Source of the DNA: Pseudomonas sp. HMWF032
Lineage (GTDB): Bacteria > Pseudomonadota > Gammaproteobacteria > Pseudomonadales > Pseudomonadaceae
Direction of reading: 5' to 3'
Assembly (NCBI RefSeq): GCF_003060885.1
Contig: NZ_QAIG01000004.1
Location: 1 to 34,060 of the forward strand
Length of the DNA: 34,060 nucleotides
Shown here piece after piece: positions 7,890 to 16,246 of the stretch (its first letter is position 1; every line of letters begins with the position of its first letter). Below the pieces are notes generated by a model, which saw nothing but the letters and a program-made list of their open reading frames with translations, was not told the DNA's origin and made no database searches. The position numbers were made by a program, and so were the translations under genes.

Positions 7890-8507
7890 GTGGAAATCGC
7901 GTGTCTCGACCTGGAAGGCGTGTTGGTCCCGGAAATCTGGATCGCCTTCGCGGAAAAAACTGGCATCGAATCGCTGAAAGCGACCACCCGGGATATTCCG
8001 GACTATGACGTGCTGATGAAGCAGCGCCTGCGCATCCTGGACGAGCACGGTTTGAAACTGTCCGATATCCAGGCAGTGATTGCTACCCTCAAGCCTCTAG
8101 AAGGTGCGGTGGAGTTTGTCGACTGGCTGCGTGAGCGCTTTCAGGTGGTGATTCTTTCTGACACCTTCTACGAGTTCTCTCAACCGCTGATGCGTCAGTT
8201 GGGTTTCCCCGCGCTGCTGTGCCATAAGCTGATCACCGATGAAACCGATCGTGTGGTCGATTACCAGCTGCGCCAGAAAGATCCCAAGCGTCAGTCGGTT
8301 ATCGCCTTCAAAAGTCTCTATTACCGCGTGATTGCGGCGGGCGACTCCTACAATGACACCACCATGCTCAGCGAAGCCCATGCAGGCATCCTGTTCCATG
8401 CGCCAGACAATGTGATTCGCGAGTTCCCGCAGTTTCCGGCGGTGCACACCTATGAAGACCTCAAGCGCGAGTTCCTCAAAGCGTCTAGCCGTGACTTGAG
8501 TCTGTAA
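7890..8507 (+). CDS. thrH: Phosphoserine phosphatase / homoserine phosphotransferase ThrH
   Basis: HAD-superfamily enzyme of 205 residues. In P. aeruginosa ThrH dephosphorylates phosphoserine and can transfer the phosphate to homoserine, linking serine and threonine synthesis. Motif I is DLEG (Asp7 nucleophile; Glu9 at the position usually held by a second Asp, a ThrH trait). Motif II is the Ser/Thr of VILSDT near 90, motif III the lysine in RQKDPK near 130, and motif IV GDSYNDT near 152. The start is GTG at 7890, supported by TAGGAG 7 bases upstream and by the exact family N-terminus MEIACLDLEG. Confidence 0.95.
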   Translation: MEIACLDLEGVLVPEIWIAFAEKTGIESLKATTRDIPDYDVLMKQRLRILDEHGLKLSDIQAVIATLKPLEGAVEFVDWLRERFQVVILSDTFYEFSQPLMRQLGFPALLCHKLITDETDRVVDYQLRQKDPKRQSVIAFKSLYYRVIAAGDSYNDTTMLSEAHAGILFHAPDNVIREFPQFPAVHTYEDLKREFLKASSRDLSL

Positions 8508-8520
8508 AGGCTGCTGTCTA

Positions 8521-8550
8521 AAAAGCCGCTGGCCATTGCCAGCGGCTTTT
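8521..8550. terminator. Bidirectional terminator between thrH and the AraC-type gene
   Basis: AAAAGCCGCTGGC (8521-8533) / GCCAGCGGCTTTT (8538-8550), a perfect 13-bp inverted repeat with loop CATT, flanked by A-run and T-run. It separates two convergent genes. Confidence 0.92.
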
Positions 8551-8559
8551 TTATGTCTG

Positions 8560-9591
8560 TTAGCCAGTCGCCGGCGGTGGGTGGCCACCGCGCTGCGCAT
8601 TGCGAAAAGCCGAAGGTGATTGCTGTTGCCAGCGTTTGAATGCTCGGCGGAAGTTGGCCAGGTCGGTATAGCCCAGGCTGTAGGCAATTTCTTCGACACT
8701 CATATGGCCACTTTTCAAATGCTCTACCGCCAAACGATGGCGTACTTCCTCGAGCAACGCCTTGAACGATGTGCCTTCGGCCTGCAGGCGCCGGTGAAGT
8801 GTGCGTGGTGTTAGGTGGAACAGGCGTGCGGTCAGGTTGAGTGAGGGAAAGCCGTGCTGCTTTTCCAGCATCACCCGGCGTACACGGGCACTCATTGACT
8901 GTTCAGTGCTGAGTTTGTCCAGTTCGCGTTGCAGGATTTGTTCGGCATCACGAAAGCTGGCGGCATCAGCCATTTTTAGTGGTTGGTCGAGAGCGGCTGT
9001 GGGCAGTACAAAACCATTCCAGCCCTGCTCATATTCAACTTCACACTTGCACACCTCGCAGGCCAAGTCTGCATAGCTCGGACTGGGGAAGGCAAAAGCG
9101 ATGCGGTGTAGTGGGCAACTGCCCAGAGTCATGAAGTCCAATACATTCTTGATCGCCAGGATGACGGCTTCAAATACGGTATGGCTGATTCCGCCTAGCG
9201 GAGTTGTTTCACTGAAAATCAGTCGAGTTTCGCCCGCAATTTCCTGCAAGCGCACATTGATCAGGCTTGTGCGAAGACCGATGTAGCGCTCAATCAAGTG
9301 TGCGGCTTGGCGCAAGTTTGTGCTGTTCATGGCTGCATAGCCCAGCAGGCCGTGGGTATTGACGATCAGTCGCTCCCCCAGCAGCAGGCCAAAGGCCGGC
9401 TCAGCAGTACAGCTCAGTACGTCTTCAACCAGTCGGCAGAATTGTGCAAGGGACAACGGCATTTCGTCTTCTTGCAGCTGCGCCTGGGACAGTTGTGAGC
9501 GGGCGAGCCAGGCATCTGCATCAATACCCATGTCGGTCACCAGGCTGCTGATCTGGCGAACGTACTGCATGGGAAGAATTAGATCGTGCAT
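8560..9591 (-). CDS. AraC-family transcriptional regulator with Arabinose_bd-type N-terminal domain
   Basis: Regulator of 343 residues. The N-terminal part (about 5-190) is the ligand-binding domain of the OruR/Arabinose_bd kind. The C-terminal part (about 235-335) is the AraC DNA-binding domain, with a first HTH around FPSLNLTARLFHLTPRTLHRR and a second at VEEIAYSLGYTDLANFRRAFKRW. The frame is open up to a GTG at 9681. I prefer the ATG at 9591 because LPMQYVRQISSLVTDMGID then aligns with the usual N-terminus; the ribosome binding site is weak for both. It is divergent from the reductase-monooxygenase pair, which it probably controls in response to the substrate or a related compound. Confidence 0.88.
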   Translation of the reverse strand: MHDLILPMQYVRQISSLVTDMGIDADAWLARSQLSQAQLQEDEMPLSLAQFCRLVEDVLSCTAEPAFGLLLGERLIVNTHGLLGYAAMNSTNLRQAAHLIERYIGLRTSLINVRLQEIAGETRLIFSETTPLGGISHTVFEAVILAIKNVLDFMTLGSCPLHRIAFAFPSPSYADLACEVCKCEVEYEQGWNGFVLPTAALDQPLKMADAASFRDAEQILQRELDKLSTEQSMSARVRRVMLEKQHGFPSLNLTARLFHLTPRTLHRRLQAEGTSFKALLEEVRHRLAVEHLKSGHMSVEEIAYSLGYTDLANFRRAFKRWQQQSPSAFRNAQRGGHPPPATG

Positions 9592-9639
9592 CTGCCTGTG
9601 CTCGGTTCTGGTGGCTAAGTGGAGAAGCGCTCGCAGCAG

Positions 9640-9668
9640 AATGTCAATAAATGACCTGCGCTTGTCAA
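9640..9668 (-). promoter_or_regulatory. Candidate promoter of the AraC-type gene
   Basis: On the minus strand a perfect TTGACA (9668-9663) is followed after 17 bases by GACATT (9645-9640), a weak -10. It would place the start about 40 bases before the ATG at 9591 and argues against the longer GTG start at 9681. Confidence 0.3.
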
Positions 9669-9699
9669 CCGCAAACCTCACGTATGCGGAATGTCCTCT

Positions 9700-9721
9700 T
9701 TAACCTGAAGGCATTAACTGA
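9700..9721 (+). promoter_or_regulatory. Direct repeat TTAAC(C)TGA upstream of the reductase gene
   Basis: TTAACCTGA (9700-9708) and TTAACTGA (9714-9721) lie 28 bases or more before the reductase ATG, in the divergent spacer. They could be AraC half-sites, but the 14-base step is not an integral number of helical turns, so the assignment is weak. Confidence 0.25.
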
Positions 9722-9748
9722 CCCATAACAAGCACAAGTGGAGGTCGT

Positions 9749-10783
9749 ATGTTTTCACTCTTTGCGCGGGCAAAGCCCGTGACGGCCAGTATCAATGGCC
9801 GGCCGATTAGCGTTCAACCCAAGGAAACCTTACTGCAGGCAGCGTTGCGTCAGGGCGTGGCATTTCCCCATAGCTGTCGGGTGGGCGGCTGTGCCAGCTG
9901 CAAGTGCCGTTTGTTGGCGGGCCAAGTAAGGGAGTTGACCGAAACCGGCTACATCCTTACCGATGAAGAGTTAGATCAGGGCTACATTCTGGCATGCCAG
10001 AGCGTGCCCAAAGGTGATGTGTGCATTGAGGTGGATGGGGTCGCCCAGGGGCAGCCATTGGCTGTGTCGGGCCAGGTGCTGGCACAGACACGCCTGACCC
10101 ATGACATCACTCGCGTGTTGATTCAACTTGAACGAAACCTGCCTTATAAGGCGGGCCAATACGCTCAGCTGAGCCTGGCTGGGTTGCCGGGCATAGCGCG
10201 CAGCTACTCCTTTGCCAGTGCCGCTCGGACTGATGGGCTGGTGAGCTTTTTTGTACGCCATGTCCCCGCTGGGGTGTTTTCCAGTTATGTGGCACAGGCT
10301 GATCTGCCTGGTCAGCGGGTCACGGTCGCAGGACCGTTGGGCGAGTTCTGGTTACGTGAGTCATCGGCTCCGCTGCTGCTGGTGGCCGGCGGCAGTGGGC
10401 TAGCCCCGCTCCTGGCGTTACTGCAACAGGCGCAGCTGGAGGGCGTAAGACGTGCTGTCACGCTGCTCTTTGGTGCGCGGCGAGAGCGTGATCTTTATGC
10501 GCTTGATGAATTGAGTGCGATTGCCGCGCAATGGCCCGCGGACTTTCGCTTTTTGCCCGTTCTGTCCGAGGCCACTGCGGAGGACGCCTGGCAAGGTGCG
10601 CGCGGGTTGGTTACCGAGCACCTGCATCAGGTGCTTGAGACCGGTATGCATGCCTATCTATGTGGCCCACCAGTGATGATCGATAGCGTTATGGCGCTGC
10701 TGATAAAACAGGGTATCAGTCGTCAGCATATCCATGCCGACCGCTTTATCACGGCGCATAACACTCAGCTCGTAACCCTTTAG
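9749..10783 (+). CDS. 2Fe-2S / FAD / NADH oxidoreductase (XylA-like electron-transfer component)
   Basis: Single-chain reductase of 344 residues that would take electrons from NAD(P)H through FAD to a 2Fe-2S centre and on to an oxygenase. Domain order: plant-type ferredoxin (1-98) with cluster ligands Cys43, Cys48, Cys51 and Cys83; FAD-binding barrel with RSYSFAS at 151-157; and NAD-binding domain with the GGSGLAP loop near 215 and the C-terminal CGPP motif near 308. This order (ferredoxin first) is that of XylA, the phenol hydroxylase reductase and the methane monooxygenase reductase. GGAGG stands 6-10 bases before the ATG. The next gene, 29 bases on, encodes the matching membrane diiron oxygenase, and no rubredoxin gene is present, so this protein probably feeds it directly. 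Confidence 0.92.
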   Translation: MFSLFARAKPVTASINGRPISVQPKETLLQAALRQGVAFPHSCRVGGCASCKCRLLAGQVRELTETGYILTDEELDQGYILACQSVPKGDVCIEVDGVAQGQPLAVSGQVLAQTRLTHDITRVLIQLERNLPYKAGQYAQLSLAGLPGIARSYSFASAARTDGLVSFFVRHVPAGVFSSYVAQADLPGQRVTVAGPLGEFWLRESSAPLLLVAGGSGLAPLLALLQQAQLEGVRRAVTLLFGARRERDLYALDELSAIAAQWPADFRFLPVLSEATAEDAWQGARGLVTEHLHQVLETGMHAYLCGPPVMIDSVMALLIKQGISRQHIHADRFITAHNTQLVTL

Positions 10784-10812
10784 TCGTTTAATTCACAATC
10801 AAAGAGGTTTCT

Positions 10813-11976
10813 ATGAACCTGCTGCATTACCTCAAATATTTTCTCTTTCATGCTGTCGGCCTTTTGTCTGTTATTGCGATTCTCGCCGGTGGTGCGTGGA
10901 TCACTTTTGGTCTGTTAGCGATACTGGTCATATATGTGCTGGGCGATGCGTTGTGTGGTGATGACACCAGCACGCCGGACTTCAAGTACCCCGCCATTCT
11001 GACGTTTCAACTCTGGCTGGCTCTGCCTTTGTTAAGTGTTATCGTGTTTTCAGCGCTCTGGAGCGTCAGCAGCGGCGATGCTCTTGGTTTTGGCGCCGTA
11101 TTGAGTTCGCTTGTCAGCTATGACCTGATCGCTGCCCGCGATGCCACGGCCAGCGTTCATCACGTGTCCACCTGGCTGATTACCGGGCTGATGATCGGTA
11201 TGGTGGGCACCATTACGGCCCATGAGCTGACGCACCGTACCTGGGACCCGGTTTCTATGTTGATAGGCCGCTGGTTGTTGGCGTTCAGCTTTGACACGGT
11301 GTTCGCAATTGAGCATGTGTATGGCCATCATCGTTATGTTTCTACGCGTGAAGATCCGGCTACGGCCCCTCGCGGACGTAACGTCTACTGGCATGTTCTG
11401 GTGTCCACGCTCAAGGGCAATCGCAGTGCCTGGCGTATTGAGAAAAGACGTCTGTTGCGCAAGGGCTATGCGGTCCTGGGATGGCGTAATGCGGTGATTC
11501 GCGGCCATCTGATGAGTGCACTGCTGGTAGCGCTTGCCTACCTGGTCGGCGGTCTTGGCGCGGCGCTGTTTTTTATTGCCTGCGCGCTGTGGGGTAAGGC
11601 TTTGTTGGAAATCGTCAACTACATGGAGCACTACGGCATGGTGCGCAATCCCGCTACGCCGGTGCAGCCAAGGCATTCCTGGAACACCAATCGCCGCATC
11701 AGTTCATGGGCCATGTTCAATTTGACCCGCCATTCGCATCACCATGCTCAAGGTGAGGTGCCTTATCAGGATCTCAAGCCCTACGCCGATGCACCGATGA
11801 TGATTGGAGGGTATTTGACGACCATTCTGGTGGCCATGCTGCCTCCGCTTTGGCATCACCTGATGACACCCAAAGTACAAGCCTGGGACCGTGACTACGC
11901 CAGCGCTGAAGAGCTTGAGCTGGCGGCTCAGGCCAATGCGCACAGTGGTATTGCGGCACTGCAGAAGGCACGCTAA
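10813..11976 (+). CDS. AlkB/XylM-type integral-membrane diiron monooxygenase
   Basis: Predicted hydroxylase of 387 residues in the inner membrane. All histidine boxes of the AlkB/XylM family are present: HELTH at 137-141, HVYGHH at 168-173, NYMEHYG at 269-275 and RHSHHH at 306-311. Several hydrophobic segments (about 12-46, 62-86, 118-136, 150-166, 233-262, 333-350) fit the family topology. It would use O2 to hydroxylate a terminal methyl group of an alkane, alkylbenzene or terpene; which one cannot be read from the sequence. Pairing with a XylA-like reductase instead of rubredoxin favours the xylene/cymene-monooxygenase branch over classical alkane hydroxylase. AGAGG precedes the ATG by about 7 bases. 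The module is inserted between thrH and pabB, which I recall as neighbours in P. aeruginosa. Confidence 0.9.
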   Translation: MNLLHYLKYFLFHAVGLLSVIAILAGGAWITFGLLAILVIYVLGDALCGDDTSTPDFKYPAILTFQLWLALPLLSVIVFSALWSVSSGDALGFGAVLSSLVSYDLIAARDATASVHHVSTWLITGLMIGMVGTITAHELTHRTWDPVSMLIGRWLLAFSFDTVFAIEHVYGHHRYVSTREDPATAPRGRNVYWHVLVSTLKGNRSAWRIEKRRLLRKGYAVLGWRNAVIRGHLMSALLVALAYLVGGLGAALFFIACALWGKALLEIVNYMEHYGMVRNPATPVQPRHSWNTNRRISSWAMFNLTRHSHHHAQGEVPYQDLKPYADAPMMIGGYLTTILVAMLPPLWHHLMTPKVQAWDRDYASAEELELAAQANAHSGIAALQKAR

Positions 11977-12011
11977 TCAGGCTTCTTGGCGGCAAAATAG
12001 GCCGCACCTGA
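11977..12011. terminator. Possible weak hairpin between the monooxygenase gene and pabB
   Basis: Nested pairs TCAGG/CCTGA (11977-11981 / 12007-12011) and GCGGC/GCCGC (11989-11993 / 12001-12005) can form an interrupted stem with loop AAAATAG between two convergent genes. There is no T-run, so termination here is doubtful. Confidence 0.3.
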
Positions 12012-12021
12012 GCCTGCGCTA

Positions 12022-13368
12022 TCAGCTCAGTTGCTGCAGGGTGTCGAGTAAGACACGTACTTTAGTGATGGATTCCTGGTACTCGGCCTGGCAGTCGGAG
12101 TCAGCGACAATGCCACCGCCGCCCCAGCAGCTGATTTGTCCATCTTTGGCCAGCAGGCTGCGGATGGCGATTGAGCTGTCCATTTCGCCGCGTACATCCA
12201 GGTAGAGCAGGGAGCCGCAGTACAAAGCTCGGCGGTTTGGCTCCAGCTCGTCGATGATCTGCATGGCGCGGATTTTGGGCGCGCCGGTGATCGAACCGCC
12301 AGGAAAGCTGCCGGCGATCAGGTCCAGGGCATCCTTATCCGCAGCCAACTCGCCAGTAACCGCGCTGACTAGGTGATGCACATTGGGGTAACTCTCCAGT
12401 GCAAAGAGTTCCGGAACGTTTACCGAGCCGATACGGCAGCTGCGACCCAGATCGTTGCGCAGCAGGTCGACAATCATCAGGTTTTCAGCGCGGTCTTTGC
12501 GGCTTGCCAGCAATGCATCGGCCTGGGCCTGGTCCTGCTGTGGATCAGCATGTCGTGCGCGGGTGCCTTTAATGGGCCGGGTTTCGACCTGACCAGCACT
12601 GATACGCAGGAAGCGCTCGGGGGAAAGGCTGATGATGGCCCCGCCTTGCGCAAGGGTTTGGAAGCCGGCAAATGGGGTCGGGCAAGCTGCGCGCAGTGCC
12701 TGATAGGCGGTCCAGGGCGAACCTTCGTAGGGGGCACGAAAGCGCTGGGCAAAGTTGACCTGGTAGCAGTCGCCCGCCTGGATATAGGCCTGGATACGCG
12801 CAAAAGATGCCTGATACTGGGTTTCGCTTGTATCGGCCTTGAAGGGGCTGAGCAGTCTGAAGGGCTGTGGTGTAGCCCCAGACAATGTGTTGAATAGGGT
12901 GGTCAGACGATGGCGCTCGTCGGCAGCCAGGCAAGGGTGAAAGACCAAATGACACAGCTGCTGATGATGATCGGTAATCAAGGCCCAGGCGTATAAGCCA
13001 AACCGCGCATCTTCCAGACCCAGGTCGTCGAAAGCCCGCTTAGGTAGCTGTTCCAATCGCCGTCCAAAGTCGTAACTCAGGTAGCCAATGATTCCACCGA
13101 CGAACGGAAGCGAAGTGTTTGCCGGTGGTTGGCATTGGCCAAGCTCGCTGAGGCTCTGGCGCAGACGTTGCAGGAAAGCCTTGGCCGTTTCGTCAGGCAT
13201 CGGTGCCAACTCTGCCAATGGCCAGGCGCTCATAAGGTCATAGCGTCCACGCTGCGCGGTCGGACGTCCGGCATCCAGTAGAACGGCGCCGGGCGCGTCC
13301 AGGATCAGGCTGAAGTAGCGAGAAGGGTCTGCCTGGTAGGGCAGAGCCTGTACAAGACAAGTAGGCAT
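12022..13368 (-). CDS. pabB: Aminodeoxychorismate synthase component I PabB
   Basis: Converts chorismate plus ammonia (from the PabA glutaminase) to 4-amino-4-deoxychorismate, the precursor of p-aminobenzoate and folate. The 448-residue product has the N-terminal TrpE/PabB domain and the chorismate-binding domain. The latter includes the PabB signature PIKGT at 265-269, where Lys267 distinguishes PabB from anthranilate synthase (PIAGT). Further motifs are LLRNDLGR near 314, GSITGAPK near 355 and the C-terminal GGGIVADSD. The ATG at 13368 is the family start; the ribosome binding site is modest. It is convergent with the monooxygenase gene and divergent from the first MalT-type regulator. Confidence 0.95.
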   Translation of the reverse strand: MPTCLVQALPYQADPSRYFSLILDAPGAVLLDAGRPTAQRGRYDLMSAWPLAELAPMPDETAKAFLQRLRQSLSELGQCQPPANTSLPFVGGIIGYLSYDFGRRLEQLPKRAFDDLGLEDARFGLYAWALITDHHQQLCHLVFHPCLAADERHRLTTLFNTLSGATPQPFRLLSPFKADTSETQYQASFARIQAYIQAGDCYQVNFAQRFRAPYEGSPWTAYQALRAACPTPFAGFQTLAQGGAIISLSPERFLRISAGQVETRPIKGTRARHADPQQDQAQADALLASRKDRAENLMIVDLLRNDLGRSCRIGSVNVPELFALESYPNVHHLVSAVTGELAADKDALDLIAGSFPGGSITGAPKIRAMQIIDELEPNRRALYCGSLLYLDVRGEMDSSIAIRSLLAKDGQISCWGGGGIVADSDCQAEYQESITKVRVLLDTLQQLS

Positions 13369-13440
13369 ATGGCAGGTTCAAGATGCGCGGATGCCGATTG
13401 TAGAACGTCGCTAACATTCATCCTAGAGCTTGCGAACGGG

Positions 13441-13470
13441 TTTACTCGGAATGCTTGTGCTTATTAGTAT
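13441..13470 (+). promoter_or_regulatory. Candidate promoter of the MalT-type regulator pair
   Basis: TTTACT (13441-13446) and TAGTAT (13465-13470) with 18-base spacing, each 4 of 6 to consensus. The start would be about 55 bases before the ATG at 13532. The whole 163-base spacer is visibly A/T-rich towards its right end. Confidence 0.35.
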
Positions 13471-13482
13471 GGGTAAGTACCC
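13471..13482. promoter_or_regulatory. Palindrome GGGTA-AG-TACCC, possible operator
   Basis: Perfect 5-bp inverted repeat with a 2-base centre, directly behind the candidate -10 of the regulator operon and near the expected transcription start. A repressor or the regulators themselves could bind here. Confidence 0.35.
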
Positions 13483-13531
13483 GGATGTTCGATGTGACTC
13501 ATAAAACAATAATTACTACGGGATCAAGGCC

Positions 13532-16246
13532 ATGGATGAAGTAGCGGATCCTGCCGCTGGGAGTCTCTTGCGTGCCAAGTTGATGCCACCTCAGGCATCA
13601 GCCGATTATCTGGTCAGACCGCAGCTTGATTCTGCCCTGCGTGCCAACCCCCATGCGCGCGTGTTGCTGTTGGCTGCCCCAGCAGGTTTTGGCAAAACCA
13701 GCGCACTGGTTGCATTGGCTCAGGCTCGGGCGCAGAGCGGTCAGGCTGTCGCCTGGCTGTCGCTAGGGCCCGGTGACGATGAGCCGTCACGTTTCCTGCT
13801 GCAGTTGATCGAAGCATTGACCGGCCTGCTGCCCGGATTGGGCAATGAGGCTCAGGCTTATCTGCAAAACACCATGCGTGTGCCTGTTTCAGCTGTCATG
13901 GAAAGTCTGCTGGTGGATCTGGCGCAGTTGGAAACCCCGGTATTGCTGGTCCTTGACGATTTGCACCTGATTCAGGACAGCGAGTTGCTGGGGGCCATCA
14001 ACCGGTTGATCAAGTTTGCCCCTGAAGGTTTTACACTGGCGATCGGCAGTCGTTCGCAACCGGCGCTGAACCTGGCCACTTTGCGTGCCAAGGGATTGCT
14101 GGTTGAAGTTGGTGAGCAGGAGTTACGCCTGAGCAAGGCGGAAACCCGTGAGTATCTGCAACGCTGCGGTCTGCAACTGGATGCTGTGGCGTTTTCCGCG
14201 CTGTACAGCCAGACCGAGGGATGGATGGTGGGGGTGCATTTGGCCAGCCTCTGGCTGCGCCATCAGCCCCAAGCGGCCACGCAAATTGCCGATATGGGCA
14301 CCGATCAGGCCGCTGTTGGTGCATATCTGTTGCGTAGTGTGTTTGAACAATTGCCTGCCGATAAGCAGGAGCTGTTGCTTGCTTTGGGAATCGCTCAGCA
14401 GCTCAGCGGTGATTTGGCCAACGCCCTGACGGGGCGCCATGATGGTCAGTCGCTGCTTGAGGAGCTGGAAGCCATGCAGCTGTTTCTTCTACCGCTGGAC
14501 CGTGAACGGCAGTGGTATCGCTTCCACAACCTGTTTGCCGAATTTCTGCGCGGTCGCCTGAAAGAGCGAGATCCTGAGCGTTTCAAACAGCTGCATTTCA
14601 ATGCCAGTCTGTGGTTTACCAACCATCACATGCAGAACCTGGCTATCGAGCATGCCTGCCTGGCCGAAGACCCGGAAATGCTTGCCGCGCTGGTCGATGG
14701 CTGTGGCCTTGAGCTGATCAATCGTGGTCAGCTCAACCTGATCTATAAATGGCGCCAGCATGTGCCAGATGAGATTGCCGAGCGCTTTCCTGTATTGGTG
14801 CTGGCGGATGTCTGGACGCGGGCTGCCGAATTGGGGCTGGCAGAAGCCAACCGTATGCTTGATGAGTTGCTTGAGCGTTGGGGGGAGGCCAAGGCCAATG
14901 GGCCGTTAAGCGACAAGCTACTGGCCACCCTGGCGATCAAGGCGGTGATTGCCTTGCAGAAGGATGATCTGCAGAGCTGCATTGCTCTGGCGCGGCGCGT
15001 CGAAGTTCAGCTCGGTCAGCACACGGCCTTCCTTGAAGTAGCCATGCTAATTGTCGGGGCTCTGGCGAATGTCATGATCGGTCAGCCGGATCAGGCCAAG
15101 CGTATGCTGGCTCTGGCCCAGCAGCGCAATCACTTCCTTGAGGGGCGTTACCTGGACATGCAGTTGGCCAACGTCGAGGTGCTGCTGAGTCTGGAGCAGG
15201 GGCAGATTCGGCAGGCCGAACTGTTGTTTGCGCAGTTGCGTGCGCGTGTCATTCCTTGGTTTGCCGATCGCTCGCGGGCGCTGGCGTTACCGACCATTAC
15301 CGAGGCACTGATCGCGTATAACCAGGGTCGCCTGGAAGGTATTGAAGAACGTCTGCGTTGGGCGCTGGCAACGGTCGATGTGATCAATCCGATTGATCTC
15401 TATGCTCAGGGCATGTTGTGCATGGCCCATGTCCAGCGCATGCAAGACACCCCCAAAGATGCCTACGCCAGTCTGGTGCTGATGCAGAATCTTGCTGCGC
15501 GTAATCAGTCCTGGCGTTTCTACGCCCAGGCAGTTGCCGATGAAGTGGCACAGATTCTTCAGGAGCCTGCCGCTGATCGATTGAAGCGCGCCGAGCAACG
15601 GCTCAAGACGGTTGATTGGAACAAACTCGCTGAGCATTACCAGCACATGCGTTTCAACCCGGTGTTGTGGGTGCGTGGGCTGACTCGGATTCGCCTGCAA
15701 CAGGCGCGAGGTCACTTCAGTGAGGCCTTGCATGAAATCACGCAACTGCGCGCTATGTTGTTGGACAACTGGCATGGTTTGCAGCGTCTGCGTCTCGACC
15801 TTTTGGCTGCGCTCAGTTACCAGCGACTGGGGTATCAGGAGCGCGCACAGAGTTTGTTGGTGCAGTGTCTCATCGGTGCCGAACGTGAAGGCGTGCGAAG
15901 CCTGTTTGTCGAAGAAGGTGAGGCCATTCGCTTAATGCTGCAGCAGTTGGAAGCTGCCGAGCGCCAGCCGGCGTTGCAAGGGTTTATTCGCGGTTTGCTG
16001 GCTGTTTGGCCGGGTAATGGCGCGCGGCAGTCACTTGAGGTGCTGGAGGAGGGGCTGACCGAACGTGAACGGGAGGTGGTCTGCCTGGCCGCTCAGGGTA
16101 TGTCCAATGATGAGATTGGCCAACAGCTTTGCCTGGCACTCGGTACGGTCAAATGGCACCTGCACAATATTTACGAAAAGCTCAAGGTGCGTAACCGTAC
16201 CCAAGCCATTCGTCGCGCCCGAGAACTGAGTCTTCTGGATCTATGA
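13532..16246 (+). CDS. MalT-type (STAND ATPase) LuxR-family regulator, first of a tandem pair
   Basis: Large ATP-dependent transcriptional activator of 904 residues. Walker A is APAGFGKT (49-56) and Walker B LLVLDD (138-143), followed by the winged-helix and superhelical TPR-like repeats that sense an inducer in MalT (about 360-800). The C-terminal LuxR HTH spans about 842-904 (LTEREREVV.., GTVKWHLHNIYEKL). STAND proteins of this kind oligomerise on DNA once ATP and the inducer bind. The gene overlaps the next regulator by four bases (ATGA), so the two are translated together. Five envelope genes follow, which are the likely targets. The inducer is unknown; nothing suggests maltose. I recall the same pair (PA1759-PA1760) at this place in P. 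aeruginosa. Confidence 0.9.
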   Translation: MDEVADPAAGSLLRAKLMPPQASADYLVRPQLDSALRANPHARVLLLAAPAGFGKTSALVALAQARAQSGQAVAWLSLGPGDDEPSRFLLQLIEALTGLLPGLGNEAQAYLQNTMRVPVSAVMESLLVDLAQLETPVLLVLDDLHLIQDSELLGAINRLIKFAPEGFTLAIGSRSQPALNLATLRAKGLLVEVGEQELRLSKAETREYLQRCGLQLDAVAFSALYSQTEGWMVGVHLASLWLRHQPQAATQIADMGTDQAAVGAYLLRSVFEQLPADKQELLLALGIAQQLSGDLANALTGRHDGQSLLEELEAMQLFLLPLDRERQWYRFHNLFAEFLRGRLKERDPERFKQLHFNASLWFTNHHMQNLAIEHACLAEDPEMLAALVDGCGLELINRGQLNLIYKWRQHVPDEIAERFPVLVLADVWTRAAELGLAEANRMLDELLERWGEAKANGPLSDKLLATLAIKAVIALQKDDLQSCIALARRVEVQLGQHTAFLEVAMLIVGALANVMIGQPDQAKRMLALAQQRNHFLEGRYLDMQLANVEVLLSLEQGQIRQAELLFAQLRARVIPWFADRSRALALPTITEALIAYNQGRLEGIEERLRWALATVDVINPIDLYAQGMLCMAHVQRMQDTPKDAYASLVLMQNLAARNQSWRFYAQAVADEVAQILQEPAADRLKRAEQRLKTVDWNKLAEHYQHMRFNPVLWVRGLTRIRLQQARGHFSEALHEITQLRAMLLDNWHGLQRLRLDLLAALSYQRLGYQERAQSLLVQCLIGAEREGVRSLFVEEGEAIRLMLQQLEAAERQPALQGFIRGLLAVWPGNGARQSLEVLEEGLTEREREVVCLAAQGMSNDEIGQQLCLALGTVKWHLHNIYEKLKVRNRTQAIRRARELSLLDL

